Positions 9,809 to 18,723 of a stretch of DNA of 64,000 nt are shown here, in pieces. This stretch comes from Prevotella sp. Lineage in GTDB: Bacteria; Bacteroidota; Bacteroidia; Bacteroidales; Bacteroidaceae. How positions within the stretch are numbered: the first letter of the stretch is position 1; every line of letters begins with the position of its first letter. The position numbers and the translations under genes were made by a program. Location of the stretch: positions 95,686-159,685 of the forward strand of contig JAFYJN010000063.1 in NCBI GenBank assembly GCA_017538105.1. Reading direction: 5' to 3'. Under the pieces are notes generated by a model that saw only the letters and a list, made by a program, of their open reading frames with translations, was not told where the DNA came from and searched no databases.

Positions 9809-11821
9809 ATGAACGACAACAAAGTAATGAACAAGGCAGCTGACAATATCCGTATCCTTGCAGCTGCGATGGTTGAAAAAGCCAAGAGTGGCCATCCCGG
9901 CGGTGCCATGGGTGGTGCCGATTTCATCAACACCCTCTATAGCGAGTTCCTCGTCTACGACCCCAAAAACCCCGCATGGGAAGGACGTGACCGTTTCTTC
10001 CTTGACCCCGGCCACATGGCTCCGATGCTCTATTCACAACTCGCCCTCATCGGCAAATTTGAATTGGAAGACCTGAAGAACCTGCGTCAGTGGGGTTCTG
10101 TCACTCCCGGACACCCCGAGCGTGAGATAGAACGTGGCATCGAGAACACCTCTGGTCCGCTCGGTCAGGGACACACCTTCGCAGTGGGTGCCGCCATCGC
10201 CGCGAAATTCCTCAAGGCTCGTCTGGGCGACGTGATGAACCAGACCATCTATGCCTATATCTCCGACGGCGGTGTTCAGGAAGAGATTTCGCAGGGCGCT
10301 GGACGTATCGCCGGTAACCTCGGACTCGACAACCTCATCATGTTCTATGATGCCAACGATATACAGCTCTCCACAAAGACCGAAGTGGTGACCTGCGAAG
10401 ATACCGCAAAGAAATACGAGGCTTGGGGCTGGTTTGTGCAGAAGATTGACGGCAACGATGTGGACCAGATCCGCGAGGCCATCAAGAAGGCACAGGCAGA
10501 GAAAGAACGTCCGTCGCTCATCATCGGCCACTGTGTGATGGGCAAGGGTGCCCGCAAGGCCGACGGCTCCAGTTATGAGAGCAACTGCGCCACCCATGGT
10601 GCACCGCTCGGCGGCGACAACTTCGTACAGACCATGAAGAATCTGGGTGCCGACCCCGAGAACCCCTTCGTCATCTTCCCCGAAGTGAAAGAGATGTATG
10701 CCAAGCGTGCCGAAGAACTGAAAAAGATCTGTGCCGAGCGCTATGCCGCCAAGGCAGAATGGGCCAAAGGTCATCCCGAGCAGGCCAAGCAGCTTGAAGA
10801 GTGGTTCAGCGGCAAGGCTCCGAAGATTGACTGGAACAAGGTTCAGCAGAAGGCTGGTGCCGCCACCCGTGGCGCTTCCGCCACCGTGCTGAGCGTGCTG
10901 GCCGAAGAGGTGCCCAACATGATCTGCGCCTCCGCCGACTTGAGCAACTCCGACAAGACCGACGGTTTCTTGAAGAAGACCCACGACATCGTGCGCGGTG
11001 ACTTCTCCGGCGCGTTCTTCCAGGCTGGTGTGGCCGAGCTCACCATGGCTTGCTGCTGCATCGGTATGGCCCTCCATGGCGGTGTCATCCCCGCCTGCGG
11101 CACCTTCTTCGTGTTCTCCGACTACATGAAACCAGCTGTGCGTATGGCTGCTTTGATGGAGCTGCCTGTGAAGTTTATCTGGACACATGATGCCTTCCGT
11201 GTGGGCGAGGATGGTCCTACCCACGAGCCTGTGGAGCAGGAAGCACAAATCCGCCTGATGGAGAAACTGAAGAACCACCACGGCAAGAATTCCGTGCTTG
11301 TGGTTCGTCCCGCTGATGCCGAAGAGACCACCGTCTGCTGGCGTATGGCCATGGAGAACACTGACACACCGACGGCTCTCATCTTCTCCCGTCAGAACAT
11401 CGACATGCTGCCCGAAGGCAACGACTACATGCAGGCTATGAAGGGTGCCTATGTGGTTGCTGGCAGCGATGAGGACTACGATGTCATCCTGCTCGCCTCT
11501 GGTTCTGAAGTATCGACCCTCGAGGCCGGTGCCAAGCTGCTCCGTGAAGATGGTGTGAAGGTGCGCATCGTCAGCGTTCCCTCCGAGGGCTTGTTCCGCA
11601 ACCAGCCGAAGGAATACCAAGAGAGCGTGCTGCCCGCAGGCAAGAAGAAGTTCGGTATGACCGCCGGTCTGCCTGTCACCCTCGAGGGTCTCGTAGGTGC
11701 TGACGGCACGGTTTGGGGCTTGCAGAGCTTCGGTTTCTCCGCTCCCTACAAGGTGCTCGATGAGAAACTGGGTTACAATGGCCAGAACGTGTTCGAGCAG
11801 GTGAAAAAGCTGCTGGGTTAA
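9809..11821 (+). CDS. tkt: Transketolase
   Basis: Thiamine-diphosphate enzyme that moves two-carbon units between sugar phosphates, taking the xylulose 5-phosphate made by AraD into central metabolism. It is 670 residues, full length. The pyrophosphate region (KSGHPGGAMGGADF), the ThDP-binding loop (SDGGVQEEISQGAG, NDIQLS) and the pyrimidine domain (FIWTHDAFRVGEDGPTHEP) are all present. It sits between the GH51 enzyme and rpiB with short gaps (36 and 32 bases), consistent with one transcript. A pathway-specific copy inside an arabinose locus is also seen in Bacteroides. Confidence 0.96.
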   Translation: MNDNKVMNKAADNIRILAAAMVEKAKSGHPGGAMGGADFINTLYSEFLVYDPKNPAWEGRDRFFLDPGHMAPMLYSQLALIGKFELEDLKNLRQWGSVTPGHPEREIERGIENTSGPLGQGHTFAVGAAIAAKFLKARLGDVMNQTIYAYISDGGVQEEISQGAGRIAGNLGLDNLIMFYDANDIQLSTKTEVVTCEDTAKKYEAWGWFVQKIDGNDVDQIREAIKKAQAEKERPSLIIGHCVMGKGARKADGSSYESNCATHGAPLGGDNFVQTMKNLGADPENPFVIFPEVKEMYAKRAEELKKICAERYAAKAEWAKGHPEQAKQLEEWFSGKAPKIDWNKVQQKAGAATRGASATVLSVLAEEVPNMICASADLSNSDKTDGFLKKTHDIVRGDFSGAFFQAGVAELTMACCCIGMALHGGVIPACGTFFVFSDYMKPAVRMAALMELPVKFIWTHDAFRVGEDGPTHEPVEQEAQIRLMEKLKNHHGKNSVLVVRPADAEETTVCWRMAMENTDTPTALIFSRQNIDMLPEGNDYMQAMKGAYVVAGSDEDYDVILLASGSEVSTLEAGAKLLREDGVKVRIVSVPSEGLFRNQPKEYQESVLPAGKKKFGMTAGLPVTLEGLVGADGTVWGLQSFGFSAPYKVLDEKLGYNGQNVFEQVKKLLG

Positions 11822-11853
11822 GAGTATTTAATTCACAATTCATAATTTCAATT

Positions 11854-12294
11854 ATGATGGAATTCAAGACCATCGGCATAGCCAGCGACCACGCTGGCTA
11901 TGCTTTGAAACAGTTCGTCAAGCAATACCTCGAAGAAAAGGGGTACGCTTACAAGGACTATGGCACCTACACGGAAGACTCATGCGACTACAGCGACTTC
12001 GGGCATGCCCTGGCACGCGGCATTGAGGATGGCGAGGTATTTCCCGGCATCGCTGTCTGCGGCAGTGGCGAAGGCATCAGTATGACGCTCAACAAACACC
12101 AAAGCATCCGTGCCGGCCTGTGCTGGATTCCCGAGATTGCTCATCTTATCCGTCAGCACAACGATGCCAATGTGCTCGTCATGCCCGGCCGTTTCATCGA
12201 CGAGGACATGGCCCGTAAGATCATGGACGAATATTTCACCACCGACTTCGAAGGTGGTCGTCACCAACGTCGTATCGACAAGATACCTGTATAA
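11854..12294 (+). CDS. rpiB: Ribose-5-phosphate isomerase B
   Basis: Interconverts ribose 5-phosphate and ribulose 5-phosphate, supplying the second substrate for transketolase. The 146-residue protein has the RpiB/LacAB fold: IASDHAGYALK at the N-terminus, the active-site Cys in AVCGSGEGISM, and NDANVLVMPGRF. It is the last gene of the pentose block, followed directly by a strong terminator. Confidence 0.94.
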   Translation: MMEFKTIGIASDHAGYALKQFVKQYLEEKGYAYKDYGTYTEDSCDYSDFGHALARGIEDGEVFPGIAVCGSGEGISMTLNKHQSIRAGLCWIPEIAHLIRQHNDANVLVMPGRFIDEDMARKIMDEYFTTDFEGGRHQRRIDKIPV

Positions 12295-12318
12295 GTTATT
12301 GCGACTTACACCCCTAAC

Positions 12319-12354
12319 ATGCTTGGGGCAGACTGTTTGGTCTGCCCCAAGCAT
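12319..12354 (+). terminator. Terminator after rpiB
   Basis: A perfect 15-bp stem (12319-12333 with 12340-12354) with a 6-base loop, 25 bases after the rpiB stop. It marks the end of the pentose operon. The bases after the stem (CATAAATAAAAC) are not T-rich. Confidence 0.8.
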
Positions 12355-12402
12355 CATAAATAAAACAAAGAACAGGCTTTACATTCTTCAAGATAACAGA
12401 TT

Positions 12403-13560
12403 ATGAAAAGATTATTTATATTTACTACGATGCTTCTCGCTTTCACTGTATGCAAAGGACAGACCAATCCCCTACCGGGCTTCATCCTGACATTGGAAGG
12501 GGACACTGTTAGAGGAACTATTGATTACCGAAGCGATTCCCACAATGCCTCCGTCTGCAAATTCCAGAAAGCAGGCGAAACCACATTCCACGATTACCAT
12601 CCTGAAGATATCACTTGTTACCGAATCGACGATAACGGCGCCTATTACGTATCGATAGTTCTCCCGTTGCAAGGAAAGGACCAGCGCCTATTCGCCTTAT
12701 ACCTGCTACAGGGAGGCGTCGATTTGTATTATGTAAAGCATAATGGATTGAATTATTATTATGTCATAGGAGAGAATGGCGAAGTGGCTGAGATATGCGA
12801 TTACGAAAGAAGCGGTCTTTCCACCGAAGATGCACTGACACTGCGACGCCAAAACCTCTCTGCGGCAGGTTCCATTTTCAGTAAAGACTTCGACACTGTC
12901 CACAAATTATGGAAGGGGAAAAACAATGCGCACAATTTAACGGAACTCGTCCGTGATTATAATGAGAAATACTGTGCTACAGCAGGAGAATGCATTATAT
13001 ATCAATATGATGAGGCTAAAACTGCGCCATTTACCAATAAATGGTTTTTGGAGATAGGAGGTGGTTTTTCCTCAATGAAACTATTAAGAGATAATAATGA
13101 CATTTCTTTACCTTCTTCCATTTATCTGAATGGCCCAACTTTATATTTGGCTCTATGCAACGATGTTACATTCGGACGTGTTTCAAAAAAGTTTGACCTT
13201 CAGACTATCTTTCGCGCTAATTTCTTTCACGTTTCAAAGGATAAGCATAAAGCCGTTTACTTATACCCTGAGATTCTGATTGGGCCGAAATATAAGTTTT
13301 CCTCCAACGACAAATACACACCATTCATAAGGGCGGGACTCACCTTCAATTGTTTTCTGGGTATTCATGATGAAAAAGAGTTGGACTCGTATGTCTTACA
13401 TAAACATGGTTTCTTAGAAAGATTGTTCGGTTATTACGGAGGCTTAGGTATTGACATCCATACAGAAAAACGGGACTACCGTCTATCAGCCAATTTCAAT
13501 AGTTTTTCTTTTTATAGCGGTTCATATTTTGTGACCATCGGGTTAGGGATGTCGCTTTAA
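12403..13560 (+). CDS. Exported protein of unknown function, possible outer-membrane barrel
   Basis: The family was not recognised. The 385-residue product has a signal peptide (about 1-19, ending VCKGQ). An N-terminal domain begins LPGFILTLEGDTVRGTIDY, a phrase common in Bacteroidota proteins that describe a stored product or surface change. The last 180 residues have alternating hydrophobic/aromatic stretches such as WFLEIGGGFSSMKL and YFVTIGLGMSL ending in an aromatic-rich strand, as in small outer-membrane beta-barrels. The coding DNA is more AT-rich than the pentose genes. It is followed by another unknown membrane gene on the same strand. Confidence 0.7.
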   Translation: MKRLFIFTTMLLAFTVCKGQTNPLPGFILTLEGDTVRGTIDYRSDSHNASVCKFQKAGETTFHDYHPEDITCYRIDDNGAYYVSIVLPLQGKDQRLFALYLLQGGVDLYYVKHNGLNYYYVIGENGEVAEICDYERSGLSTEDALTLRRQNLSAAGSIFSKDFDTVHKLWKGKNNAHNLTELVRDYNEKYCATAGECIIYQYDEAKTAPFTNKWFLEIGGGFSSMKLLRDNNDISLPSSIYLNGPTLYLALCNDVTFGRVSKKFDLQTIFRANFFHVSKDKHKAVYLYPEILIGPKYKFSSNDKYTPFIRAGLTFNCFLGIHDEKELDSYVLHKHGFLERLFGYYGGLGIDIHTEKRDYRLSANFNSFSFYSGSYFVTIGLGMSL

Positions 13561-13665
13561 TGCAACATCCATCAATCCACCATATTAAAAACCTGAATAA
13601 TTGGCAATATATCAAAGTTTTCTTCTTACGGGAAAGACATAAGACCGTTGTATAATTGGTAACAC

Positions 13666-14463
13666 ATGAATGGTTTTTTAAAAATATACACATACGATCC
13701 TCAATTCGAAAAGACACTTGAAGAGTTCTTGCGGACGAACTATCCAGAAGCGGATATTAAGAAGAGTAAGCGCAAGGACTCTCTTGTTTTGAAAAAATCT
13801 GCAAAGGAAAGGTTAACGATTAAGTTTGAGGGTGATCCGCAGCAAAAAGCAACAATTGTGTCTTTCCGCTACATGAAGTGGGTAGTACGAGGCATACATT
13901 ATGGTCTTTTGGGTATCTGGCCCACGCCGGTAGCTCTTTCAGACTCCAACGGTTTTGAGGAAGACTTATCAGCCCAATTAGGCCGATATATGGGTGCCAG
14001 ATATGGAGTTAAGGCAGAATGTCTGAAACCTACGGGTATAAAAAACGATACTTTCTTCGTCGCAGGACTTCTTTTGCTGGGATGTCTGTTCTTTCTCTTC
14101 TCCAAGTGTTTCGACTCTGCCAACATGTATGACATCTGGTGGTTTTCCGGATGGTATAAAAATAATATATGGGTGGCTATCATCTATACTATTACTGCAT
14201 GGATTGTGTTTTTTGTGATGTGGAACAAGAAGCGAGGGCTTCCATGGTTGGCATATTGCCTGCTACCAATATGTTGCATGGCGGGATGGCTTTTGTTATC
14301 TTTAGGTTGGAATATCAACAGACTGGCAGGACCGGGTTACTTAGCAATAATTCTTGTTAGTACGTCTATCATTATTCTCATCGTTATGGGAATTGTACTA
14401 TACATTCTTTCAAGAAGACAAAAGCAACCGTCACACAAAGTCAGTATTCTATTTAATCCATAA
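13666..14463 (+). CDS. Unknown membrane protein, four C-terminal helices
   Basis: No known family was recognised. The 265-residue protein has a soluble basic N-terminal half (1-125), then four hydrophobic segments at about 129-147, 167-186, 193-214 and 223-248, and a short basic tail. There is no signal peptide, so the N-terminal half is probably cytoplasmic. Base composition is AT-rich like the gene before it, from which it is separated by 105 bases. It may be lineage-specific. Confidence 0.65.
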   Translation: MNGFLKIYTYDPQFEKTLEEFLRTNYPEADIKKSKRKDSLVLKKSAKERLTIKFEGDPQQKATIVSFRYMKWVVRGIHYGLLGIWPTPVALSDSNGFEEDLSAQLGRYMGARYGVKAECLKPTGIKNDTFFVAGLLLLGCLFFLFSKCFDSANMYDIWWFSGWYKNNIWVAIIYTITAWIVFFVMWNKKRGLPWLAYCLLPICCMAGWLLLSLGWNINRLAGPGYLAIILVSTSIIILIVMGIVLYILSRRQKQPSHKVSILFNP

Positions 14464-14588
14464 CCGGTTATTAAAGAATTCTCGGATTTTGGAACCACCA
14501 TGCGACAGATTTTTCGGTTTAGTCAGGCTTTTGACGCAAACAAAGCAAGGTTTCGCAACCAAACAAGCATAAAACAGGCATATTATAA

Positions 14589-14618
14589 TTGACATAATAT
14601 GCTATCAGGCTATCTTTG
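14589..14618 (+). promoter_or_regulatory. Orphan promoter facing a gene-free stretch
   Basis: TTG at 14589-14591, 19 bases, then TATCTTTG at 14611-14618: a full Bacteroidota promoter on the + strand. Nothing coding follows on this strand before the hairpin at 14692-14725, so it may drive a short RNA. Confidence 0.5.
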
Positions 14619-14691
14619 CATCAGTATTAAAGAAACACCGCTTCAAAAGATAGCAAAGCAGATTAAAATTTGGTTAGAAATAAAGAAAAGA

Positions 14692-14725
14692 GAGCCGTTT
14701 TCCCATGCTAATGGAAACGGCCCTC
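14692..14725 (-). terminator. Imperfect hairpin terminator after the lipoprotein gene
   Basis: GAGCCGTTTTCCCAT pairs with ATGGAAACGGCCCTC with small bulges. Read on the minus strand it is followed by a T-rich run (CTCTTTTCTTTATTTC), and it lies 26 bases past the stop of the lipoprotein gene. It could also stop a + strand transcript from the promoter at 14589. Confidence 0.6.
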
Positions 14726-14750
14726 ATTATTTGTTTATTTATCTTGACGC

Positions 14751-15335
14751 TTATTTCTTGATTTTCAGGCTTTTCAGAATCTTGTCAACATCAGCGTCTT
14801 CTACAGCATAACCACCGACTTCCACCTTGATGGCTCCCTTTTCAGGCAGAGGTGCAGCCAGCACGCTGTGCTTGCCAAACTGATAGTCGTAGAAATTATA
14901 CAGGTACTTCACGCCATTGAAGGTGACTTCGGGCATTTTCTTCGTATCCTTGAACACCTTTTTGTCGTCTTCAATGAATTTCTCGGCCTTAAAAACCTCG
15001 CCATCCCATACACTGATGTACACATTCCAACCAAAATTACCTTTCTTTTCAATGGCAGGCTTTACCAGGGGTTCAATACGACAAGAAGATTTGCTCGGAT
15101 TCTTGACGAACCATCCTTCAGGAACATCCACTGTAGCACGGCCCAAATCCAAAGTGGTGGGACCTTTCACGGTGTCGGCCTTCTCGACCTTTTCGGCCTT
15201 GGCGGTGGTGTCAGCCTTCTGCTCTGTTTGTCCTGCACCATCCTCTGTTACTTCGGTTTGTCCTTTCTTGTTTCCACAAGACATTGTTGACATGGCGGCC
15301 ACTGCCACCATCATCAGCATGAATGATTTTTTCAT
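14751..15335 (-). CDS. Small lipoprotein of unknown function
   Basis: A 194-residue lipoprotein: signal MKKSFMLMMVAVAAM with lipobox STMSC, lipidated Cys20, then an acidic, Lys/Glu/Thr-rich linker (residues 24-60) and a compact domain of about 130 residues (TTLDLGRATVDVPEGWFVKN onward). The ending resembles soluble PsbP/DUF-type domains but no family was identified. The start at 15335 is chosen because it gives the lipoprotein signal and lies behind a good promoter (15397-15428); a longer in-frame ORF would run through that promoter. Confidence 0.75.
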   Translation of the reverse strand: MKKSFMLMMVAVAAMSTMSCGNKKGQTEVTEDGAGQTEQKADTTAKAEKVEKADTVKGPTTLDLGRATVDVPEGWFVKNPSKSSCRIEPLVKPAIEKKGNFGWNVYISVWDGEVFKAEKFIEDDKKVFKDTKKMPEVTFNGVKYLYNFYDYQFGKHSVLAAPLPEKGAIKVEVGGYAVEDADVDKILKSLKIKK

Positions 15336-15396
15336 AGCTTTTTGAATGAATTTTGTTGTTGTTTGTAGTGTTAATATAGTTGAGTAAAAATCGCTG

Positions 15397-15428
15397 CAAA
15401 AGTATATCAAATTTTGATTCCCACCAAA
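15397..15428 (-). promoter_or_regulatory. Promoter of the lipoprotein gene
   Basis: On the minus strand: TTTG (15428-15425), 20 bases, TACTTTTG (15404-15397). The expected start is near 15393, giving a leader of about 57 bases before the ATG at 15335. Confidence 0.65.
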
Positions 15429-15539
15429 AATCATACCGATTAATTGACAAAATATAGGGTTTCTGGGGTATAATGAATAATATCGTTGTTTCATGTTGCA
15501 AAAAAAAATTAAAAGCGATCTATAATGATGGTTTTTGTC

Positions 15540-15547
15540 TAAATTTG
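15540..15547 (+). promoter_or_regulatory. -7 box of the alpha/beta hydrolase gene
   Basis: TAAATTTG fits TAnnTTTG and lies 30 bases before the ATG at 15578. No TTTG was found at the -33 spacing. Confidence 0.45.
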
Positions 15548-15577
15548 CATCTATAATACAATACAACAAAAAAGACA

Positions 15578-16828
15578 ATGAAAAAAGCCATCCTCTCACT
15601 TCTGCTTGTCCTAACAACAATGACGGTGCAAGCACAGGTACAACCCACCTCGGCACTGATAGGTTCCTGGTCGGGCAAACTAAATGCCGGAGCCATCTCA
15701 TTGACACTGGTACTCCATCTTGAACAGGCTGACGGCTACGTCACAGTAACCATGGACAGCCCCGACCAGGGAGCCAAGGGCTTGGCGTGTAAAAAGGATT
15801 ATCTCTCTGACGACTCGATAGCCGTAACCGTCAACATTGGCGCCACTTACCGCGCAAAGTTGAAAGACGGAGCTCTCAATGGCACCTTCTCTCAGAGTGG
15901 GATGTCGCTACCCCTCGTCCTCACAAGAGGTGTGCCGGAGGTGAAACGGCCACAACGACCGCAGCCGCCCTACCCTTATGAGACGGAAGAGGTGTCTTTT
16001 AGGAATGAACAGGACAGTGCCACGTTGGTTGGCACACTGACCTATCCCGTAGGCTATAGCAAGCAATCAAAGAGAAAGCCCGTCGTCGTGCTGCTAGTCT
16101 CTGGCAGCGGACAGCAGAACCGTGACGAAGAACTGATGAATCACTCCCCCTTCCTTGTCATCGCCGACTACTTGGCCCGACAGGGCATCGCCACACTGCG
16201 TTATGACGATCGCGCCACGGGAGCCTCCGTAGGAGGTGACGTGAAGAACGCCACGACCGAGGATTTCATGCGTGATGCGGAGGCGGGGCTTGATTTCCTG
16301 CGTCGTCAAAAAGCATTCAGCAAGGTCGGTCTTCTCGGCCATAGTGAGGGTGGTGCCATCGCGTTTATGCTCGCTGCTCGCAAAAAGACTGATTTCATCA
16401 TCTCTTTGGCTGGTCCCGGAGTGAAAGGTGACACCCTGTTGGTGGAACAAGGCAACCGCATCATGCAACTGTCAGGAACGCCTGTCACCATGACCGTTGA
16501 ACAATACCGTCAGCAGCCAGAGGTGCAGCAGATGCGGTGGTTGCAATGGTTCATCGACTACGACCCCTCTGCCGACATCCGGAAGACGCGCTGTCCGGTC
16601 TTCGCGCTCAATGGCGACCGCGACTGCCAAGTGATTTCATCCCAAAACCTCACTGCCATCAGACAACTGTTACCCAAATCGAAAAAGAATCTCATCAAGG
16701 AATATCCATCGCTGAACCACCTCTTCCAGCACTGCACCACGGGACTACCCACCGAGTACAGTGATATAGAGGAAACCATCTCTCCCGAAGTGCTCAGCGA
16801 CATCGCACAGTGGATTAACGGCTTATAA
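15578..16828 (+). CDS. Exported alpha/beta hydrolase (S33-like serine hydrolase)
   Basis: A 416-residue hydrolase with a signal peptide (cleavage near VQAQVQP). Residues 20-120 form a small beta domain and about 130-416 an alpha/beta-hydrolase fold. The nucleophile is Ser of LLGHSEGGAIA, the oxyanion region VVLLVSGSGQQNRDE is clear, and the C-terminal SLNHLFQ holds the likely catalytic His. Related Bacteroidota proteins are labelled serine aminopeptidase or acyl hydrolase; the substrate is unknown. A 63-base piece of its 3' end (16655-16717) is found again at 18537-18599 beyond the ATPase gene, a sign of an old duplication. Confidence 0.85.
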   Translation: MKKAILSLLLVLTTMTVQAQVQPTSALIGSWSGKLNAGAISLTLVLHLEQADGYVTVTMDSPDQGAKGLACKKDYLSDDSIAVTVNIGATYRAKLKDGALNGTFSQSGMSLPLVLTRGVPEVKRPQRPQPPYPYETEEVSFRNEQDSATLVGTLTYPVGYSKQSKRKPVVVLLVSGSGQQNRDEELMNHSPFLVIADYLARQGIATLRYDDRATGASVGGDVKNATTEDFMRDAEAGLDFLRRQKAFSKVGLLGHSEGGAIAFMLAARKKTDFIISLAGPGVKGDTLLVEQGNRIMQLSGTPVTMTVEQYRQQPEVQQMRWLQWFIDYDPSADIRKTRCPVFALNGDRDCQVISSQNLTAIRQLLPKSKKNLIKEYPSLNHLFQHCTTGLPTEYSDIEETISPEVLSDIAQWINGL

Positions 16829-16936
16829 AAAACTCTGCCAGAGAACTCTTTTTATCCATATCCCAACCATTGGAAGTGGCCAAGAATCAAAAAAAACAGA
16901 AAATAAGAGACAATAATTGTAAGAGTAAGATCTATT

Positions 16937-17260
16937 ATGATTTCTAAGAAAAACTATATAAGTGCTTGGTGGCTTATTCAATTATGTGTGATAATATTTG
17001 GAGCGAAGCACTTAGGTCATTTGCTTGTTGTCATATTATTGCTTTTATCTATTGTAGGGTTTATAATTGGTGGTAGAAAGACCACCATATTAGCATCGTT
17101 TGGTTTTGCAGCTTATGCTGCACTCACCTTAGTTCTCGCCATTATACATCTGTTTTTCTTCATAAACAGTTCTTGGATTTTTACCGCAATAATATCAATT
17201 GTTGCTATACTGAACAGCATCATATCATTTCAAACACTTAAAACATCAATAAACACCTAA
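16937..17260 (+). CDS. Small hydrophobic membrane protein
   Basis: A 107-residue, very hydrophobic protein with three to four membrane segments (about 9-23, 28-47, 51-75 and 80-98). No family was recognised. Codon use is AT-rich compared with the hydrolase before it, and the gene sits between the hydrolase and its broken copy, together with the convergent ATPase gene. Confidence 0.6.
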   Translation: MISKKNYISAWWLIQLCVIIFGAKHLGHLLVVILLLLSIVGFIIGGRKTTILASFGFAAYAALTLVLAIIHLFFFINSSWIFTAIISIVAILNSIISFQTLKTSINT

Positions 17261-17297
17261 CGCTTGCTAAGGCGTATTGTATTGCACAATCTGTTGA

Positions 17298-18434
17298 TTA
17301 TCTTCTAGTCCTCAACCATAATGCCAAAAGAGGGTCGGCCACAGAATAACAGCCTTCAGATCTTGTCAATATGTCATACTCCAAGAGTTTCTTCGCTGCG
17401 GATTGCACCGAACTGGCAGATTTCAACCGATACCGTTTCATGAACTTAGCAGAGGTAATCCCTGTCACAGGAGCGTTCTCCTCATAGATGGCATAAAGTA
17501 ATTCTTTTTGAGTTTCAGAAATAAAAGCCAACTGCTCGCGAAAACGGGTGTCACACTCTTGGATATAATCCGACATCAGCTCTTTCACCATTTCCACGAC
17601 GCACTGCTCCCCCTTGGGAGTTTCATTAAACGCATCTTTCATGATTCGCTGAAGATAAAGAGTCACCCCGCCTAACGAATCATACACTGCGTCAACAGCC
17701 TCTGGAGCAATCGATTTGCCGAAGGCCATGAACTGACGCATGGCAAAATCCCGATAATCATCTCTCGAAATGGGTTCAAGCACAATAGAACGGGCACTCA
17801 TATAGAAGGGGCGTTTCTCCGAAAAAAACATCGATTCCATCAGATGCCGCTGACTGCCACAAAAGACAAAAATCACATTGTTCAGGTGCTGAATATGTGA
17901 TCGCAATAACGCTTCGGCGTTCTTCTCGGTATATTTGGCCACCTGCTGGAACTCGTCTATGACAATTATGCAACGTTTATCGGCTTTCTCCATCACTTCA
18001 AATATTTCTTTAAGCGTATAATCGGGAGCGGAGATGTCACCAAGCTTGATGTCAAATGTCGGCGTGTTTTGCACAGGATCATAACCAAAACTCGCACTCA
18101 ATGAGCGCATTGCAGAAGTGAACACTTTCATCATCTTTGCACTCCGTTTGGCTATGCTATCATATACCACATTACCCAATTGCTGAACAAACTCACGGAA
18201 TGTGGTGGTATGCAGAATATCAATAGCCAAGGTGATGTAATTCTTTTGTATCTCATCACTCTCAAAACAATGCTCTATCAGTTTCGTCTTGCCCATGCGA
18301 CGCTGTGACATCAGCAATACATGTTCATGACTGACTATGCGACGCAATATCCATTGGGTTTCTTTATCCCTGTCGCAAAAGTATCTTTCAGGTATATAAC
18401 CCGATACGATAAAGGGATTAGTGATTGTTTTCAT
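17298..18434 (-). CDS. AAA ATPase of the archaeal-ATPase type with winged helix
   Basis: A 378-residue STAND-like ATPase (PF01637 type). Walker A is SQRRMGKTKLIEH (about residue 45), Walker B CIIVIDEFQQVAKY, sensor region VFCGSQRHLMESMF, and the C-terminal 60 residues form a winged helix (ITSAKFMKRYRLKSASSVQSA). Members are common and often strain-variable in Bacteroidota; their targets are mostly unknown. The start at 18434 is used because MKTITNPFIVSGYIPERYF is the usual beginning; the in-frame ATG at 18488 lies upstream of the -7 box at 18468-18461 (TATATTTG). Flanked by hydrolase duplicates. Confidence 0.82.
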   Translation of the reverse strand: MKTITNPFIVSGYIPERYFCDRDKETQWILRRIVSHEHVLLMSQRRMGKTKLIEHCFESDEIQKNYITLAIDILHTTTFREFVQQLGNVVYDSIAKRSAKMMKVFTSAMRSLSASFGYDPVQNTPTFDIKLGDISAPDYTLKEIFEVMEKADKRCIIVIDEFQQVAKYTEKNAEALLRSHIQHLNNVIFVFCGSQRHLMESMFFSEKRPFYMSARSIVLEPISRDDYRDFAMRQFMAFGKSIAPEAVDAVYDSLGGVTLYLQRIMKDAFNETPKGEQCVVEMVKELMSDYIQECDTRFREQLAFISETQKELLYAIYEENAPVTGITSAKFMKRYRLKSASSVQSAAKKLLEYDILTRSEGCYSVADPLLALWLRTRR

Positions 18435-18536
18435 GCTACAATATGATTGATTCGCCGATGCAAATATACACAATATTTCTTTATTCAAAAAAAATAATTC
18501 AAAAAAAATAATTTATTTCGGATAAAATCATCACCC

Positions 18537-18599
18537 GCCATTAGACAGCTGTTACCCAAATCGAAAAAGAACTTCATCAAGGAATACCCATCGCTGAAT
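18537..18599 (+). pseudogene. 63-bp remnant of the alpha/beta hydrolase gene
   Basis: Nearly identical to 16655-16717 (about 6-7 differences in 63, same length) in the same orientation. It would encode AIRQLLPKSKKNFIKEYPSL but has no start, no upstream frame and no continuation. It is a decayed end of a second hydrolase copy, or a duplication made when the small membrane protein and ATPase arrived. Confidence 0.75.
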
Positions 18600-18653
18600 C
18601 TATTATTATTTCTAAAGTTCCAACTCGCCCGTAACAATCACTATCGCCCCGTT

Positions 18654-18703
18654 AAAAAAACCTACAATCGGCCAAAAGTGGTTCACTTTTGGCCGATTGT
18701 AGG
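18654..18703 (-). terminator. Terminator after the beta-propeller gene
   Basis: A perfect 20-bp stem (18661-18680 with 18684-18703) with a 3-base loop, followed on the minus strand by seven T (18660-18654). It lies 21 bases past the stop of the propeller gene and is the clearest intrinsic terminator in the window. Confidence 0.9.
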
Positions 18704-18723
18704 ATGGAGTCCAATCTGCGATA

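Noticed and set aside
10034-11620. 528-codon open frame on the minus strand inside transketolase
   Set aside because: It lies wholly antisense to a complete tkt gene, has a His/Gly-rich composition typical of shadow frames in GC-rich codons, and shows no domain.
14599-14811. 70-codon ORF behind the orphan promoter
   Set aside because: Its second half is antisense to the lipoprotein gene, it lacks a ribosome-binding site and it runs through a hairpin.
15336-15707. Upstream extension of the lipoprotein gene
   Set aside because: It passes through a promoter and the start of the divergent hydrolase gene, and it would bury the lipobox.
17298-18434. ATPase as part of a transposon or defence island
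   Set aside because: No transposase, terminal repeats, nuclease or toxin partner was found nearby; only the flanking hydrolase duplication hints at movement.
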